A DNA stretch of 64,000 nucleotides from Maricaulis sp047308265 (lineage in GTDB: Bacteria; Pseudomonadota; Alphaproteobacteria; Caulobacterales; Maricaulaceae): NCBI RefSeq assembly GCF_047308265.1, contig NZ_JBKQWY010000002.1, positions 310,001 to 374,000 of the forward strand, in the 5' to 3' direction. The position numbers were made by a program, and so were the translations under genes. The number at the start of each line of letters is the position of its first letter. Positions within the stretch are counted from its first letter, which is position 1. The notes beneath the pieces were generated by a model. It made no database searches. It was not told the DNA's origin and saw nothing but the letters and a program-made list of their open reading frames with translations. This document shows, in pieces, positions 52,809 through 61,853 of the stretch.

Positions 52809-53705
52809 ATGAAACAGCCTGTCAAATTTGCCGATGCCTTCCTGTTCGGCTTTCGGGCCATGAGATGGCGGCCGATGCATGCCGGGATCTATATCGCCGT
52901 CGTGACCATTCTCTATTTCCTGTTTTACGCATGGGCGGGCAGCGAGAGTGGGCAGGCTTTCTATCAGGGTTATTTTGAGTCCAATCTCGCCCTGCAAAAC
53001 CAGCAGTATGACCAGATCGGCCTGGAAATCCCCTTGCTCTTCCTGGTCTCCAGCCTGGCCCATGTGTTGATTGTTGCCGGCGCAGTCCGTCTTTTGGTGC
53101 GGCGTGACACCTCCCCCTACTGGCCGCTTCAAATGGGCGGTGATGAATTGCGGACTCTGGGATTGATGGTGGCCATTGTGCTGATCCTGGTCGCTGCCCT
53201 CATTGTCGGCATGCTGGGTATCAGTCTAGTCCTGGTCGTTCTGGGGGCTGTCCTGAGTGTGGTGGCCGGCTCGCAAGGCGGTGTTGTTCTCGCTTCGGTG
53301 CTGGGTGTGATCGGTGGCATCGTGCTTTTGGTGGCGATGCTCGTACTGGTCGGACGCCTTTGGGTCTCCATTCCCCTGTCCATCATTCGCCGTCGTTTTT
53401 CGATGGGCGGTTGGGAGGCCAGCAAGGGGGATGGCTGGACGCTTTTGGGGGCGCATATCGCGATCTACGCGATTATTCTCGGCATGGCGCTGCTCTCCCT
53501 GCCCAGCCTTATGGCCGCCGCAACCGATCCGAGCCTGGCTGAAGATCCGGCCGCCATGGCCCAGATGGTGGCGCGCCCGCTTGGAGCGCTGACCTGGGTT
53601 CTGACCCCGATCAATGTGGCGCTGATGGTGGTGCTCGCAGGACCGACAGCCGCTGTGGCGTGGAATGCGAGCCAGGCCCAGGATGATATCGCCGACGTCT
53701 TCTAG
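52809..53705 (+). CDS. Polytopic membrane protein, paralogue 3 of 3
   Basis: 298 aa. About six helices with the array's shared motifs: RLLVRRDTSPYWPLQMGGDELRTLG, then RLWVSIPLSIIRRRFSMGGWEASKGDGWTLL. A valine/isoleucine-rich double helix lies between. Unlike paralogues 1 and 2 it is separated from its neighbour by a terminator, so it has its own promoter in the 143 bp upstream. Function unknown. Confidence 0.65.
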   Translation: MKQPVKFADAFLFGFRAMRWRPMHAGIYIAVVTILYFLFYAWAGSESGQAFYQGYFESNLALQNQQYDQIGLEIPLLFLVSSLAHVLIVAGAVRLLVRRDTSPYWPLQMGGDELRTLGLMVAIVLILVAALIVGMLGISLVLVVLGAVLSVVAGSQGGVVLASVLGVIGGIVLLVAMLVLVGRLWVSIPLSIIRRRFSMGGWEASKGDGWTLLGAHIAIYAIILGMALLSLPSLMAAATDPSLAEDPAAMAQMVARPLGALTWVLTPINVALMVVLAGPTAAVAWNASQAQDDIADVF

Positions 53706-53744
53706 ACGTCGTTCGTCCGGGTAAAGCAGTCTCTCCAGATACAC

Positions 53745-53771
53745 AAAGGCCCGTCAGCGTTCTGACGGGCC
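53745..53771 (-). terminator. Terminator for uvrA
   Basis: On the minus strand GGCCCGTCAG and CTGACGGGCC form a perfect ten-pair stem with a four-base loop, then TTT. It lies 34 bases past the uvrA stop. The plus strand lacks a T-run. Confidence 0.65.
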
Positions 53772-53804
53772 GTGGTGTACCTGCTTGCAGGCGAGGCGCT
53801 GTCG

Positions 53805-56645
53805 CTACAACATGGGCTTGAGATAGCGGCCGGTCCAGGAGCGCTCTTCCTTGGCGATTGTCTCCGGCGTGCCAGTAGCGACAATCTCGCCGCCACCATC
53901 TCCGCCCTCCGGTCCGATATCGATCACCCAGTCCGCCGTTTTGACGACGTCGAGATTGTGTTCGATCACCACGACCGTATTGCCGGTATTGACGAGTTCG
54001 TGCAGCACTTCGAGCAATTTGCGGACATCCTCGAAATGAAGACCCGTGGTGGGTTCGTCCAGGATGTACAGGGTCTTGCCTGTGGCGCGCTTTGACAATT
54101 CCTTGGACAGTTTGACCCGCTGGGCCTCACCGCCCGAGAGCTGGTTGGCCGGTTGGCCGACCTTGATATAACCCAGGCCAACCCGTTTGAGGGTTTCCAG
54201 CTTGTCGCGCACGGCCGGAACGGCCTTGAAGAAGTCCGCACCTTCCTCGACCGTCATGTCCAGCACATCCGCGATGGACTTGCCCTTGAACTTGATCTCC
54301 AGGGTTTCGCGGTTGAAGCGGGCGCCATGACACACATCGCACGGCACATACACGTCCGGCAGAAAGTGCATTTCAATCTTCACCACGCCATCCCCCTGGC
54401 AGGCCTCGCACCGTCCCCCCTTCACATTGAAGGAGAACCGACCGGGCTTGTATCCGCGGGTCTTGGCTTCGGGCAGCTGGGCAAACCACTCCCGAATGGG
54501 CGTGAAGGCGCCGGTATAGGTGGCCGGGTTCGAGCGCGGTGTGCGGCCAATGGGTGACTGGTCGATGTCGATGACCTTGTCGAGCTTGTCGAGGCCCTCG
54601 ATCGTGTCATGCGGTGCGGGAACCGTCTGGGCCTTGGACAAACGACGTGCGGCCGCCTTGTAAAAGGTCTCGATGGTCAAGGTGGACTTGCCGCCGCCCG
54701 AGACCCCCGTCACGCAGGTCATCACACCGAGCGGGAATTCCGCCGTGACATTTTTGAGATTATTGCCCTTGGCGCCGACGACACGCACCTTGCGTTTCTT
54801 GTCGATCTTGCGCCGCTCGGCTGGGATGGTGATTGAGCGGGAGCCGCTGAGATATTGTCCGGTCAGACTGTCAGGATGGGCCTTGATTTCATCGGGCGTG
54901 CCGGCGGCCACAATATCCCCGCCGTGCACGCCTGCGGCCGGACCCAGATCCACGACATAATCGGCGGTCAGGATGGCCTCCTCATCATGCTCCACCACGA
55001 TCACGGTATTGCCCAGATCCCGCAATCCCTGGAGGCTCTCCAGCAGGCGGGTATTGTCACGCTGGTGCAGGCCGATAGAGGGCTCGTCGAGCACATAGAG
55101 CACGCCGGTCAGACCGGAACCGATCTGGCTGGCCAGGCGAATGCGCTGGCTTTCCCCGCCTGACAATGTGCCGGAGGCCCGATCCAGTGTCAGATAGTCC
55201 AGGCCCACATCATTGAGGAATTTCAGGCGTTCGAGGATTTCCTTGAGAATGCGTTCGGCGATCGCGTTCTGCTTGACTGTGAGGCTGTCAGGAATCTGGG
55301 CAAACCAGTCACGGGCCTTGCGGATCGACAGCTTGCTGGCGTCCGAAATGTCATAGCCGCCAATCTTGACCGCCAGGGCTTCCGGTTTCAGACGTCGTCC
55401 ACCACAGGTTTCGCACGGCTGGGAGGATTGGAACCGGGCCAGATCTTCGCGCACCCAGCTGCTGTCGGTTTCGCGCCAGCGTCGTTCCAGATTGGGGATA
55501 ACCCCCTCAAAGGCTTTCTGGGTTTCGAATTTGCGCAGACCATCTTCATAGATGAATTTGATCTTCTCCTTGGTGCCATAGAGCACGACGTCGCGGAATT
55601 TCTTGGGCAGGGAGGACCAGGGCGCGAACATATCGCCACCGAAGTGATCTGCCAGGGCCTGAAGGGTTTGCTGATAGAGTTTCGACGTCGCACGGCTCCA
55701 GGGCGCGATGGCCCCGTCATTGAGTGATTTCTCCCCCTCGGGCACAACGAGACCCGGGTCGAATTTCAGGGATTGCCCCAGCCCATCACAGCTCGGACAG
55801 GCGCCGAAGGGATTGTTGAACGAGAACAGGCGCGGTTCGATCTCTGAAATCGTGAAACCGGAGACCGGACACGCAAATTTCTCGGAGAAGACAATGCGCT
55901 GCGGGGCGCCATCCTCATCCTTGCGGTCGGCGAATTCCGCAATGGCGATGCCGTCCGCCAGCCCTAGCGCTGTTTCCAGACTGTCCGCCAGACGGCTTTC
56001 CATGCCCTCGCGGATCACGATGCGATCGACGACCACATCGATATCGTGCTTGAATTTTTTGTCGAGTTCGGGCGCGTCTTCCATCGTGTAGAATTCGCCG
56101 TCGACCTTCACCCGCTGGAAGCCCGCCTTGAGCCATTCGGCGAATTCCTTGCGGTATTCCCCCTTGCGGCCGCGCACCACGGGCGCCAGCAGATAGAGGC
56201 GTGCACCGTCTTCCAGCTCCATCAGTCGGTCGACCATCTGACTGACGGTCTGGCTTTCAATCGGCAGGCCGGTCGCCGGCGAATAGGGCACACCCACACG
56301 CGCCCATAACAGGCGCATATAGTCATAGATCTCGGTGACCGTACCCACCGTGGAACGCGGGTTTTTGGAAGTGGTCTTCTGTTCAATCGAGATCGCAGGC
56401 GACAGGCCCTCGATGGAATCCATGTCCGGCTTGGCCATTAACTCCAGGAATTGGCGGGCATAGGCCGACAGGCTTTCCACATAGCGCCGCTGTCCCTCGG
56501 CATAAATGGTGTCAAAGGCGAGGGAGGATTTGCCCGATCCCGACAGGCCGGTGAAAACGATCAGACTGTCGCGTGGCAGATCGACGGAGACATTTTTCAG
56601 ATTGTGTTCGCGCGCGCCTTGCACACGGATTTTGTCGAGCGCCAT
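53805..56645 (-). CDS. uvrA: Excinuclease ABC subunit A
   Basis: 946 aa from the ATG at 56645. Two ABC ATPase halves: Walker A GLSGSGKSSL and GVSGGGKSTL, signatures LSGGESQRIRLA and LSGGEAQRVKLS. Two zinc fingers are visible (CPSCDGLG with CETCGGRRL; CEACQGDG with CDVCHGA). UvrA finds bulky DNA damage for nucleotide excision repair. A LexA box 42 bp upstream marks it as SOS-induced. Confidence 0.96.
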   Translation of the reverse strand: MALDKIRVQGAREHNLKNVSVDLPRDSLIVFTGLSGSGKSSLAFDTIYAEGQRRYVESLSAYARQFLELMAKPDMDSIEGLSPAISIEQKTTSKNPRSTVGTVTEIYDYMRLLWARVGVPYSPATGLPIESQTVSQMVDRLMELEDGARLYLLAPVVRGRKGEYRKEFAEWLKAGFQRVKVDGEFYTMEDAPELDKKFKHDIDVVVDRIVIREGMESRLADSLETALGLADGIAIAEFADRKDEDGAPQRIVFSEKFACPVSGFTISEIEPRLFSFNNPFGACPSCDGLGQSLKFDPGLVVPEGEKSLNDGAIAPWSRATSKLYQQTLQALADHFGGDMFAPWSSLPKKFRDVVLYGTKEKIKFIYEDGLRKFETQKAFEGVIPNLERRWRETDSSWVREDLARFQSSQPCETCGGRRLKPEALAVKIGGYDISDASKLSIRKARDWFAQIPDSLTVKQNAIAERILKEILERLKFLNDVGLDYLTLDRASGTLSGGESQRIRLASQIGSGLTGVLYVLDEPSIGLHQRDNTRLLESLQGLRDLGNTVIVVEHDEEAILTADYVVDLGPAAGVHGGDIVAAGTPDEIKAHPDSLTGQYLSGSRSITIPAERRKIDKKRKVRVVGAKGNNLKNVTAEFPLGVMTCVTGVSGGGKSTLTIETFYKAAARRLSKAQTVPAPHDTIEGLDKLDKVIDIDQSPIGRTPRSNPATYTGAFTPIREWFAQLPEAKTRGYKPGRFSFNVKGGRCEACQGDGVVKIEMHFLPDVYVPCDVCHGARFNRETLEIKFKGKSIADVLDMTVEEGADFFKAVPAVRDKLETLKRVGLGYIKVGQPANQLSGGEAQRVKLSKELSKRATGKTLYILDEPTTGLHFEDVRKLLEVLHELVNTGNTVVVIEHNLDVVKTADWVIDIGPEGGDGGGEIVATGTPETIAKEERSWTGRYLKPML

Positions 56646-56686
56646 ACGGTAAGCCTGCCTTGAGTCGGAAATGTCAGTGTTGCGCG

Positions 56687-56701
56687 GAACAATGGGAGAA
56701 C
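56687..56701 (-). promoter_or_regulatory. LexA (SOS) box before uvrA
   Basis: On the minus strand the sequence is GTTCTCCCATTGTTC, an exact match to the alphaproteobacterial LexA consensus GTTC-N7-GTTC. It is 42 bp before the uvrA start codon. Confidence 0.85.
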
Positions 56702-56819
56702 ATCTCCGCTCTGTCCAGAAGAAGTGCAGAACGGACACATTTAGGGCTCACACAGGGCGTCGTCCAGCCTGTGAACCGGTTTGCTCCTGACACAAGGCTG
56801 GCAGGAGAGGGGGTAGAGG

Positions 56820-58130
56820 TCAGTCTCGCAAGGATCGTTTCACCCGCTGGAGCGCGAGCCAGACTCCGCCAAAAATGACCGGCACCACGAGGGCTGTGGC
56901 GAGCGCCACATTCAGCGCCGGCCAGAAACTGCCCGCCACCCCTTTGAAAAGGTAGTGGGCGAGGCCGGTGCCATAATAGGTGATGGCAACAGTCGAGAGG
57001 CCTTCGACGGTTTCCTGAAGTCTGAGTTGCAGGCGAGCGCGCTGATCCATTGAGGCCAGGAGGGCGGCATTCTGGTCTTCCAGGGCGACATTCACACGGG
57101 TTGCTAGAAGTTGATTGGCGCGGGTCACACGCTGGCCCAGCGCGTCGAGCCGGCGTTGGGCCGCCTCGCAGGTCCGCATGGCCGGCGCCTGACGTCGTTC
57201 CAGAAAGACGCTGAGCCGTTCATATCCTTCCACCCGTTCCTCGCGCAGTCGTGTCAGCCGTTCGCGCATGACGGCATCATAGGCGCGCGAAGCCGCAAAG
57301 CGGTAATGGGTGCGCGCGTCTGCTGCCGTGACCTCCCCGGCAATGCGGGAAAGACGCTCCAGCAAATCCTTGTCCCGGCCTGTTTGTGGGGGTTCGCTGA
57401 TCTGAGCGGACAATGTGTCGAGTGCGTTTTCCAGCCGGTTGAGTTCCTGTCCCAGTGCCTGTGCGAGGGGCAGCGCCAAAAGCGCAGCAATCCGGTAGGC
57501 ATCCACTTCGAGGAGTTTTTGCACGACGCGGCCGCGGCGATCATCGGGTGCACCGGGATCGAACAGGATAAAGCGGACTGCGCCCGTCGCGTCGGCCTTG
57601 AAATCGGTCGCGACGGTGAAATCACCCCCTCCAATCGCGCTGGCAATGAAACGGTTTTCCCCAAAGGCCTGGCGAGCGAGTTCCGGCTTGAGCCGTCCCT
57701 TCGAACTGGGTTGCACGTCCAGCCGGGTGGCGCTGAGCAGATCGCCAAACCGGTCCAGCACCTCGCCAGGCAGTCCCAGTTCGGGTGGGCCGGAGAAAGG
57801 TGGTTTACCTGGACCTTCTTCCATCAAGGTCAGCGTACTCATTTCGGTATGGCGTTCCCAGATCAGCCGGGTCCGGCCCGATTCGATCTGATGACGCCAG
57901 GCATCGGGATCCGGGGGCGGTGTCCCGAGCGCAGCACACAATGCCTCGATCTGTGCGACCGGATCGAGCACCTGCCCGTCGCGTCTGTGCATGAAGGCAT
58001 AATGGGTGAGCTGGGCCGGCAGCGGAGCGGGCAGGGAGGGACGCGCATGCGCTTCTTGCAACAGCTTGCCGCGCAGGAGCGTCATCTGTGCCGCGTTCAC
58101 CTGATTATCTGCGGCCATAGGGTCTGACAT
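56820..58130 (-). CDS. DUF3422 membrane-anchored protein
   Basis: 436 aa from the ATG at 58130 (GGACGGAGG upstream). The DUF3422 pattern is clear: LLQEAHARPSLPAPLPAQLTHYAFMH, LIWERHTEMSTLTLMEE, then helical coiled-coil regions and one C-terminal helix (FWPALNVALATALVVPVIFGGVWLAL). Function is unknown; the family is described as membrane-anchored. It lies upstream of uvrA on the same strand, separated by the SOS promoter. Confidence 0.82.
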   Translation of the reverse strand: MSDPMAADNQVNAAQMTLLRGKLLQEAHARPSLPAPLPAQLTHYAFMHRRDGQVLDPVAQIEALCAALGTPPPDPDAWRHQIESGRTRLIWERHTEMSTLTLMEEGPGKPPFSGPPELGLPGEVLDRFGDLLSATRLDVQPSSKGRLKPELARQAFGENRFIASAIGGGDFTVATDFKADATGAVRFILFDPGAPDDRRGRVVQKLLEVDAYRIAALLALPLAQALGQELNRLENALDTLSAQISEPPQTGRDKDLLERLSRIAGEVTAADARTHYRFAASRAYDAVMRERLTRLREERVEGYERLSVFLERRQAPAMRTCEAAQRRLDALGQRVTRANQLLATRVNVALEDQNAALLASMDQRARLQLRLQETVEGLSTVAITYYGTGLAHYLFKGVAGSFWPALNVALATALVVPVIFGGVWLALQRVKRSLRD

Positions 58131-58273
58131 CACGGGCCTCCGTCCGGTTTCATCGTGAGGACGAGGCGGGTCTGGCACAGTTCAGGGCGTTGACCCAAGC
58201 GAAAACCGGGGCGAGGGGCTGGCTGGGCAGGCCCACGGTGAGCTTCGATGCAGCACAGCCCCGTGCCGGGCGA

Positions 58274-59647
58274 TTACTCGGCAGGAATCTCAGTCTTGAA
58301 CGCGTTCAGACACGTGTTGCGGCTTTCAGCTTCCATCGCAGCATAAAGAGCGAACGGATCCGCGACTTTCGCGCCCAGGGCGGTTTCAAATTCAACCTGG
58401 TTGGAGCGGGTGATCTGCGCCGCACTATCACCATCGCCGAGATTGGAGGTGAAAATGCCGGCTGCACTGACCGGCAGGAAGTCTTCATAGATAATCGGGG
58501 AGGCCGTGACCCAGCCGCGCTCGATCAGGGTGTCCAGGGTCAGGTCCGGGTCGTGACGGGCTGCGGCCGCAGCCTTGCCGGCTTCGCTCAGTGCAAAGCT
58601 GAAATAGGCCAGGCCCTGCTCTCGCATCGCGGTCCAGTCGTCCGGGAAAGCGGAAAATACCTCATCCAGATGGGCCCGGTATTGCACCGCATTGGAGCCG
58701 TCGGGCGCCGGGGTGATGACCTCGCGTACCGTGTCGAGCAGGCGGTCATACAGCGCCCGACCCTTGGGAGTGAGGGCTACACCGCGCTGTTCGATCTCAC
58801 CAAAACGGGCCAGGTGTTCACCTTCCACGCCATCGGCAAAACGGACCGGTTCGACAATCGCCTTGAAGGAGGTCTGACGCAGCAGGATCGGGCATTGCCG
58901 CGCCGGCGGACCTTCGATCACGGCCTTGGGCTCGATTCCGGCCTGCGGCATGCGGGCCTGTACGATTTCAATGTCCAGCGTGCGCGGGGTGAGGTGATTG
59001 ATGTGCGGTCCCTTGAACGAGACGATATCGGCAATCAGGCGGTGCGAGGTGAGAAGCGCCTCGTACACGCGAGCGGTCACAGGGGCATCGGCATGCCACT
59101 GGAAAGTCTGCGTCAGCTCCGTCACAAAGCGTTCGGCATCCTCGGCATCCAGTCCGCCCTGGGCCTCGGCACGTTCGCACAGATCCATCGCGGCGGCAGT
59201 GAAAATGGAACGCGCGGCCAGAAGCTCACGCGCCGTTTCGCGCAGCGTCTGAGACGGGATCAGGTCAAGGCGCAAAAGCGAGGTGAAGACGCGGAACGGA
59301 TTGGCGGCCAGCGCATCCGGCGAGACCGGGCGGAAGGCCGTGGAATGAACCGGAATACCGGCCACAGTGAGGTCGTAATATCCCACGGGTTCCATGCCGA
59401 GCTGAGCAAACATGCGTCGCATCATGTTCAATTCGTCGGCTGTACCCAGGCGAATAGCGCCATGGCGTTCCAGTTGCAGGCGTCCGGCGGCCGAACTTTC
59501 GACCGGCGCGGCACCGGCCTGGGTGTTCACGCTGTCGACGATATCCAGCAAGGTGCCATAGGCGGGCACTTCACGGCGATACATGTCGGACATGAGGGAG
59601 GAAAAGCGGGTGCGCAGGGCATCCCGGGAGATCAACGCAACGGACAT
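58274..59647 (-). CDS. hglS: 2-oxoadipate dioxygenase/decarboxylase (DUF1338, HglS family)
   Basis: 457 aa, full length for the DUF1338 family. HglS converts 2-oxoadipate to D-2-hydroxyglutarate in lysine catabolism using Fe(II) and O2. The presumed metal ligands are present: His62 in LERHGAIRLG, His218 in INHLTPRTLDI and Glu284 in ARFGEIEQRGVALTPKGRALYD. No other lysine-degradation gene is nearby, so the pathway link is inference. Confidence 0.83.
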   Translation of the reverse strand: MSVALISRDALRTRFSSLMSDMYRREVPAYGTLLDIVDSVNTQAGAAPVESSAAGRLQLERHGAIRLGTADELNMMRRMFAQLGMEPVGYYDLTVAGIPVHSTAFRPVSPDALAANPFRVFTSLLRLDLIPSQTLRETARELLAARSIFTAAAMDLCERAEAQGGLDAEDAERFVTELTQTFQWHADAPVTARVYEALLTSHRLIADIVSFKGPHINHLTPRTLDIEIVQARMPQAGIEPKAVIEGPPARQCPILLRQTSFKAIVEPVRFADGVEGEHLARFGEIEQRGVALTPKGRALYDRLLDTVREVITPAPDGSNAVQYRAHLDEVFSAFPDDWTAMREQGLAYFSFALSEAGKAAAAARHDPDLTLDTLIERGWVTASPIIYEDFLPVSAAGIFTSNLGDGDSAAQITRSNQVEFETALGAKVADPFALYAAMEAESRNTCLNAFKTEIPAE

Positions 59648-59947
59648 GGGACCAACTCTTTGTCTTTTTGTTCAATTTAGGTGTGTCGCCGGGCAATCCC
59701 ATCAATTTTTCCGGTTGGCCTGCATGCGTTTTTGTGCGGCGCAGCACGAATTTTGCGGCAGACATTCTGCTGTGCAGCATGCCGTGCATGAACGTGCCAG
59801 ACGTGAGGTGTGCTCGTGCGGTTTGCATGGCGTGCGCGAGGCCGGATGCGCGGGGGTGGGGATAACCATCGGGCCAGTGGAGTCGTTTGCTGGACGTGTG
59901 CGGGCTTCGTGATCACACTGCCAGACGATTCGCGGGTTTGACCTGCG
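59648..59947. other. Non-coding gap between hglS and ssb
   Basis: This 300-base stretch holds no convincing gene. It is unusually rich in GCA/TGC steps (around 59720-59800), and the hglS promoter must lie at its left side. A TTGACC -35-like hexamer at 59938-59943 marks the ssb promoter. Confidence 0.5.
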
Positions 59948-59962
59948 GAACAGAATGTGAAC
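59948..59962 (+). promoter_or_regulatory. LexA (SOS) box before ssb
   Basis: GAACAGAATGTGAAC equals GTTC-N7-GTTC on the opposite strand. It sits inside the spacer of the likely ssb promoter (TTGACC at 59938-59943), 52 bp before the ATG, where LexA would block RNA polymerase. Confidence 0.85.
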
Positions 59963-60013
59963 AATGCGACAGACAAGGCTGCTCAAGGCAGTCGGCGAGC
60001 GGAGACAAGGGCC

Positions 60014-60514
60014 ATGGCGGGCGTAAACAAGGTTATTCTGGTGGGCAATCTGGGTCGGGATCCGGAGATCCGCCGCCTGAACTCCGGCGAGCCGGTGGTC
60101 AATCTCTCCATCGCGACATCCGATACCTGGCGCGATAAATCCTCCGGCGAACGCCGCGAGCGCACCGAATGGCACCGTGTCGTGATCTTCAACGACAATC
60201 TGGCCAAGGTCGCGGAGAACTATCTGCGCAAAGGGTCGAAAGTCTATATCGAGGGCGCTTTGCAGACCCGCAAATGGACGGACCAGAACGGCCAGGAAAA
60301 ATACACGACCGAGATCGTGCTTCAGCGCTATCGCGGTGAGTTGCAAATGCTTGATGGCCGCAATGAGGGCGGTGACAGCTTTGGTGGTGGCCGGTCCGGT
60401 GGTTCCAGCTTCGGCAATGACAGCTATGGCGGTGGCGGTGGCGGCCAGGTCTCCAGCGACCGTCCGCAGGAGAGCTTCCATAATGCTGACATTGATGACG
60501 AAATTCCGTTCTGA
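60014..60514 (+). CDS. ssb: Single-stranded DNA-binding protein
   Basis: 166 aa from the ATG at 60014 (GGAGACAAGG upstream). OB-fold start VNKVILVGNLGRDPEIRRLNSG, then VYIEGALQTRKWTDQNGQEKYTTEIV, a Gly/Ser-rich flexible tail and the acidic tip DIDDEIPF that docks repair partners. It protects ssDNA in replication, recombination and repair and is SOS-controlled here. Confidence 0.96.
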   Translation: MAGVNKVILVGNLGRDPEIRRLNSGEPVVNLSIATSDTWRDKSSGERRERTEWHRVVIFNDNLAKVAENYLRKGSKVYIEGALQTRKWTDQNGQEKYTTEIVLQRYRGELQMLDGRNEGGDSFGGGRSGGSSFGNDSYGGGGGGQVSSDRPQESFHNADIDDEIPF

Positions 60515-60557
60515 TCCGGGCACCGGGTTCGAACTGACACTGTGAAGGGAGCGCCGG

Positions 60558-61853
60558 ATGAGAATTTGCATCACCGGCGCTTCCGGTTTTCTGGGCTCGC
60601 ATATCGCGGCCCATCTGCATGCGGCCGGTCATCACATCATTGGTGCGGCCCGCCGGGTGGACGCTGCGCGCCGCCAATTCCCCCATCTGGACTGGGTGAC
60701 CTGTGATCTGCGTTTTGACACGGTCGAGGACTGGCAGGCCCGCCTGGTCGATGTGGACGCGGTCATCAATTGTGCCGGCGTTTTGCAGGACGGTCTGGGA
60801 GAGGCCAGCGAAGCCGTCCATGTTTCAGGGGCGTCCGCGCTGTTCGAGGCCTGCGAACGCGCCAAGCTGCGCCGCGTCATCCATATCTCCGCCGTCGGCA
60901 TTGATGAGCCCGCGACCAGTGCCTATGCGCGAACCAAACGCGCCGGCGAGGAGGCCCTCAAGACCCGTGATCTTGATTGGGTGATCCTGCGGCCCTCCCT
61001 GATCGTGGCGCGCACCGTCTATGGCGGCACAGCCGTGATGCGCATGCTGGCGGGGCTGCCCTGGATCACGCCCAGTGTGGCACCCGACCAGGCCTTCAGG
61101 CCGATTTGCGCGGCTGATGTCGCCCGGGCCGTCGCCGAATGCCTGACCGCACCCCAGGCGGTGCGAGGCACGTGGGATATTGCCGGCCCGGAGGTGAAAA
61201 CCGTCGGGGAGACACTGACCGCGCTGCGCCGATGGCTGGGCTTTGGGGCAACCCGGATCTGGTCCGTCCCGCTCCCGCTGGCCCGTCTGGCCTGTCGGAT
61301 CGGAGATGGTCTGGGCTGGCTGGGCCTGCCTTCGGCCATGCGGACAACCGCGCTGCAGCAGCTGGACTGTGATGGATGTGGTGATCCGCGTCCGTGGCAG
61401 GCATGGAGTGCGGTCCGCCCCGCCACGCTGGAGGCCTATCTGCACAGCGAGCCCGCCTCTGTCCAGGATCGCTGGCACGCTCGCCTGGCGCCTCTGCGCC
61501 CACTGGCGCGTGTGGTTCTGGGCCTATTCTGGCTGACCACAGGGGTGATTGCGCTGGGGCCCGGCCGGGAGGCCGCACTCGCAGTTTTGAACGCAGGCGG
61601 GTTTGGGGATGCGGTGCGCGGGCCCTTATTGTGGGCGACATCGATCATGGATATCGCTTTGGGTCTGACCATGCTGATGGGCTGGCGGACCCGGCTCGTG
61701 GCCCTGGGCATGATCGGTGGAACCCTGGCCTATGTTGCCGCCATTTCACTCAGCCTGCCAGAGCTCTGGCTGGACCCGCTGGGGCCGGTTCTCAAAGTCT
61801 TTCCCGGGATGATGCTGGCGGCTTTAATCGCCGCGACGGAGGATAAACGGTGA
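60558..61853 (+). CDS. Fusion of NAD(P)-binding SDR-like domain and DoxX-like membrane domain
   Basis: 431 aa, GGGAGCG before ATG. Residues 1-290 are an atypical SDR/NDUFA9-like Rossmann domain (ICITGASGFLGSHIAAHLHAAGH ... RVIHISAVGI ... YARTKRAGEEAL). Residues about 305-425 are a four-helix DoxX-like membrane domain (PLARVVLGLFWLTTGVIAL, LLWATSIMDIALGLTMLMGWRTRLVALGM). The activity is unknown; a membrane-bound quinone or lipid reductase is possible. The stop overlaps the GTG of the DUF2269 gene, so they form a translationally coupled pair. Confidence 0.82.
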   Translation: MRICITGASGFLGSHIAAHLHAAGHHIIGAARRVDAARRQFPHLDWVTCDLRFDTVEDWQARLVDVDAVINCAGVLQDGLGEASEAVHVSGASALFEACERAKLRRVIHISAVGIDEPATSAYARTKRAGEEALKTRDLDWVILRPSLIVARTVYGGTAVMRMLAGLPWITPSVAPDQAFRPICAADVARAVAECLTAPQAVRGTWDIAGPEVKTVGETLTALRRWLGFGATRIWSVPLPLARLACRIGDGLGWLGLPSAMRTTALQQLDCDGCGDPRPWQAWSAVRPATLEAYLHSEPASVQDRWHARLAPLRPLARVVLGLFWLTTGVIALGPGREAALAVLNAGGFGDAVRGPLLWATSIMDIALGLTMLMGWRTRLVALGMIGGTLAYVAAISLSLPELWLDPLGPVLKVFPGMMLAALIAATEDKR

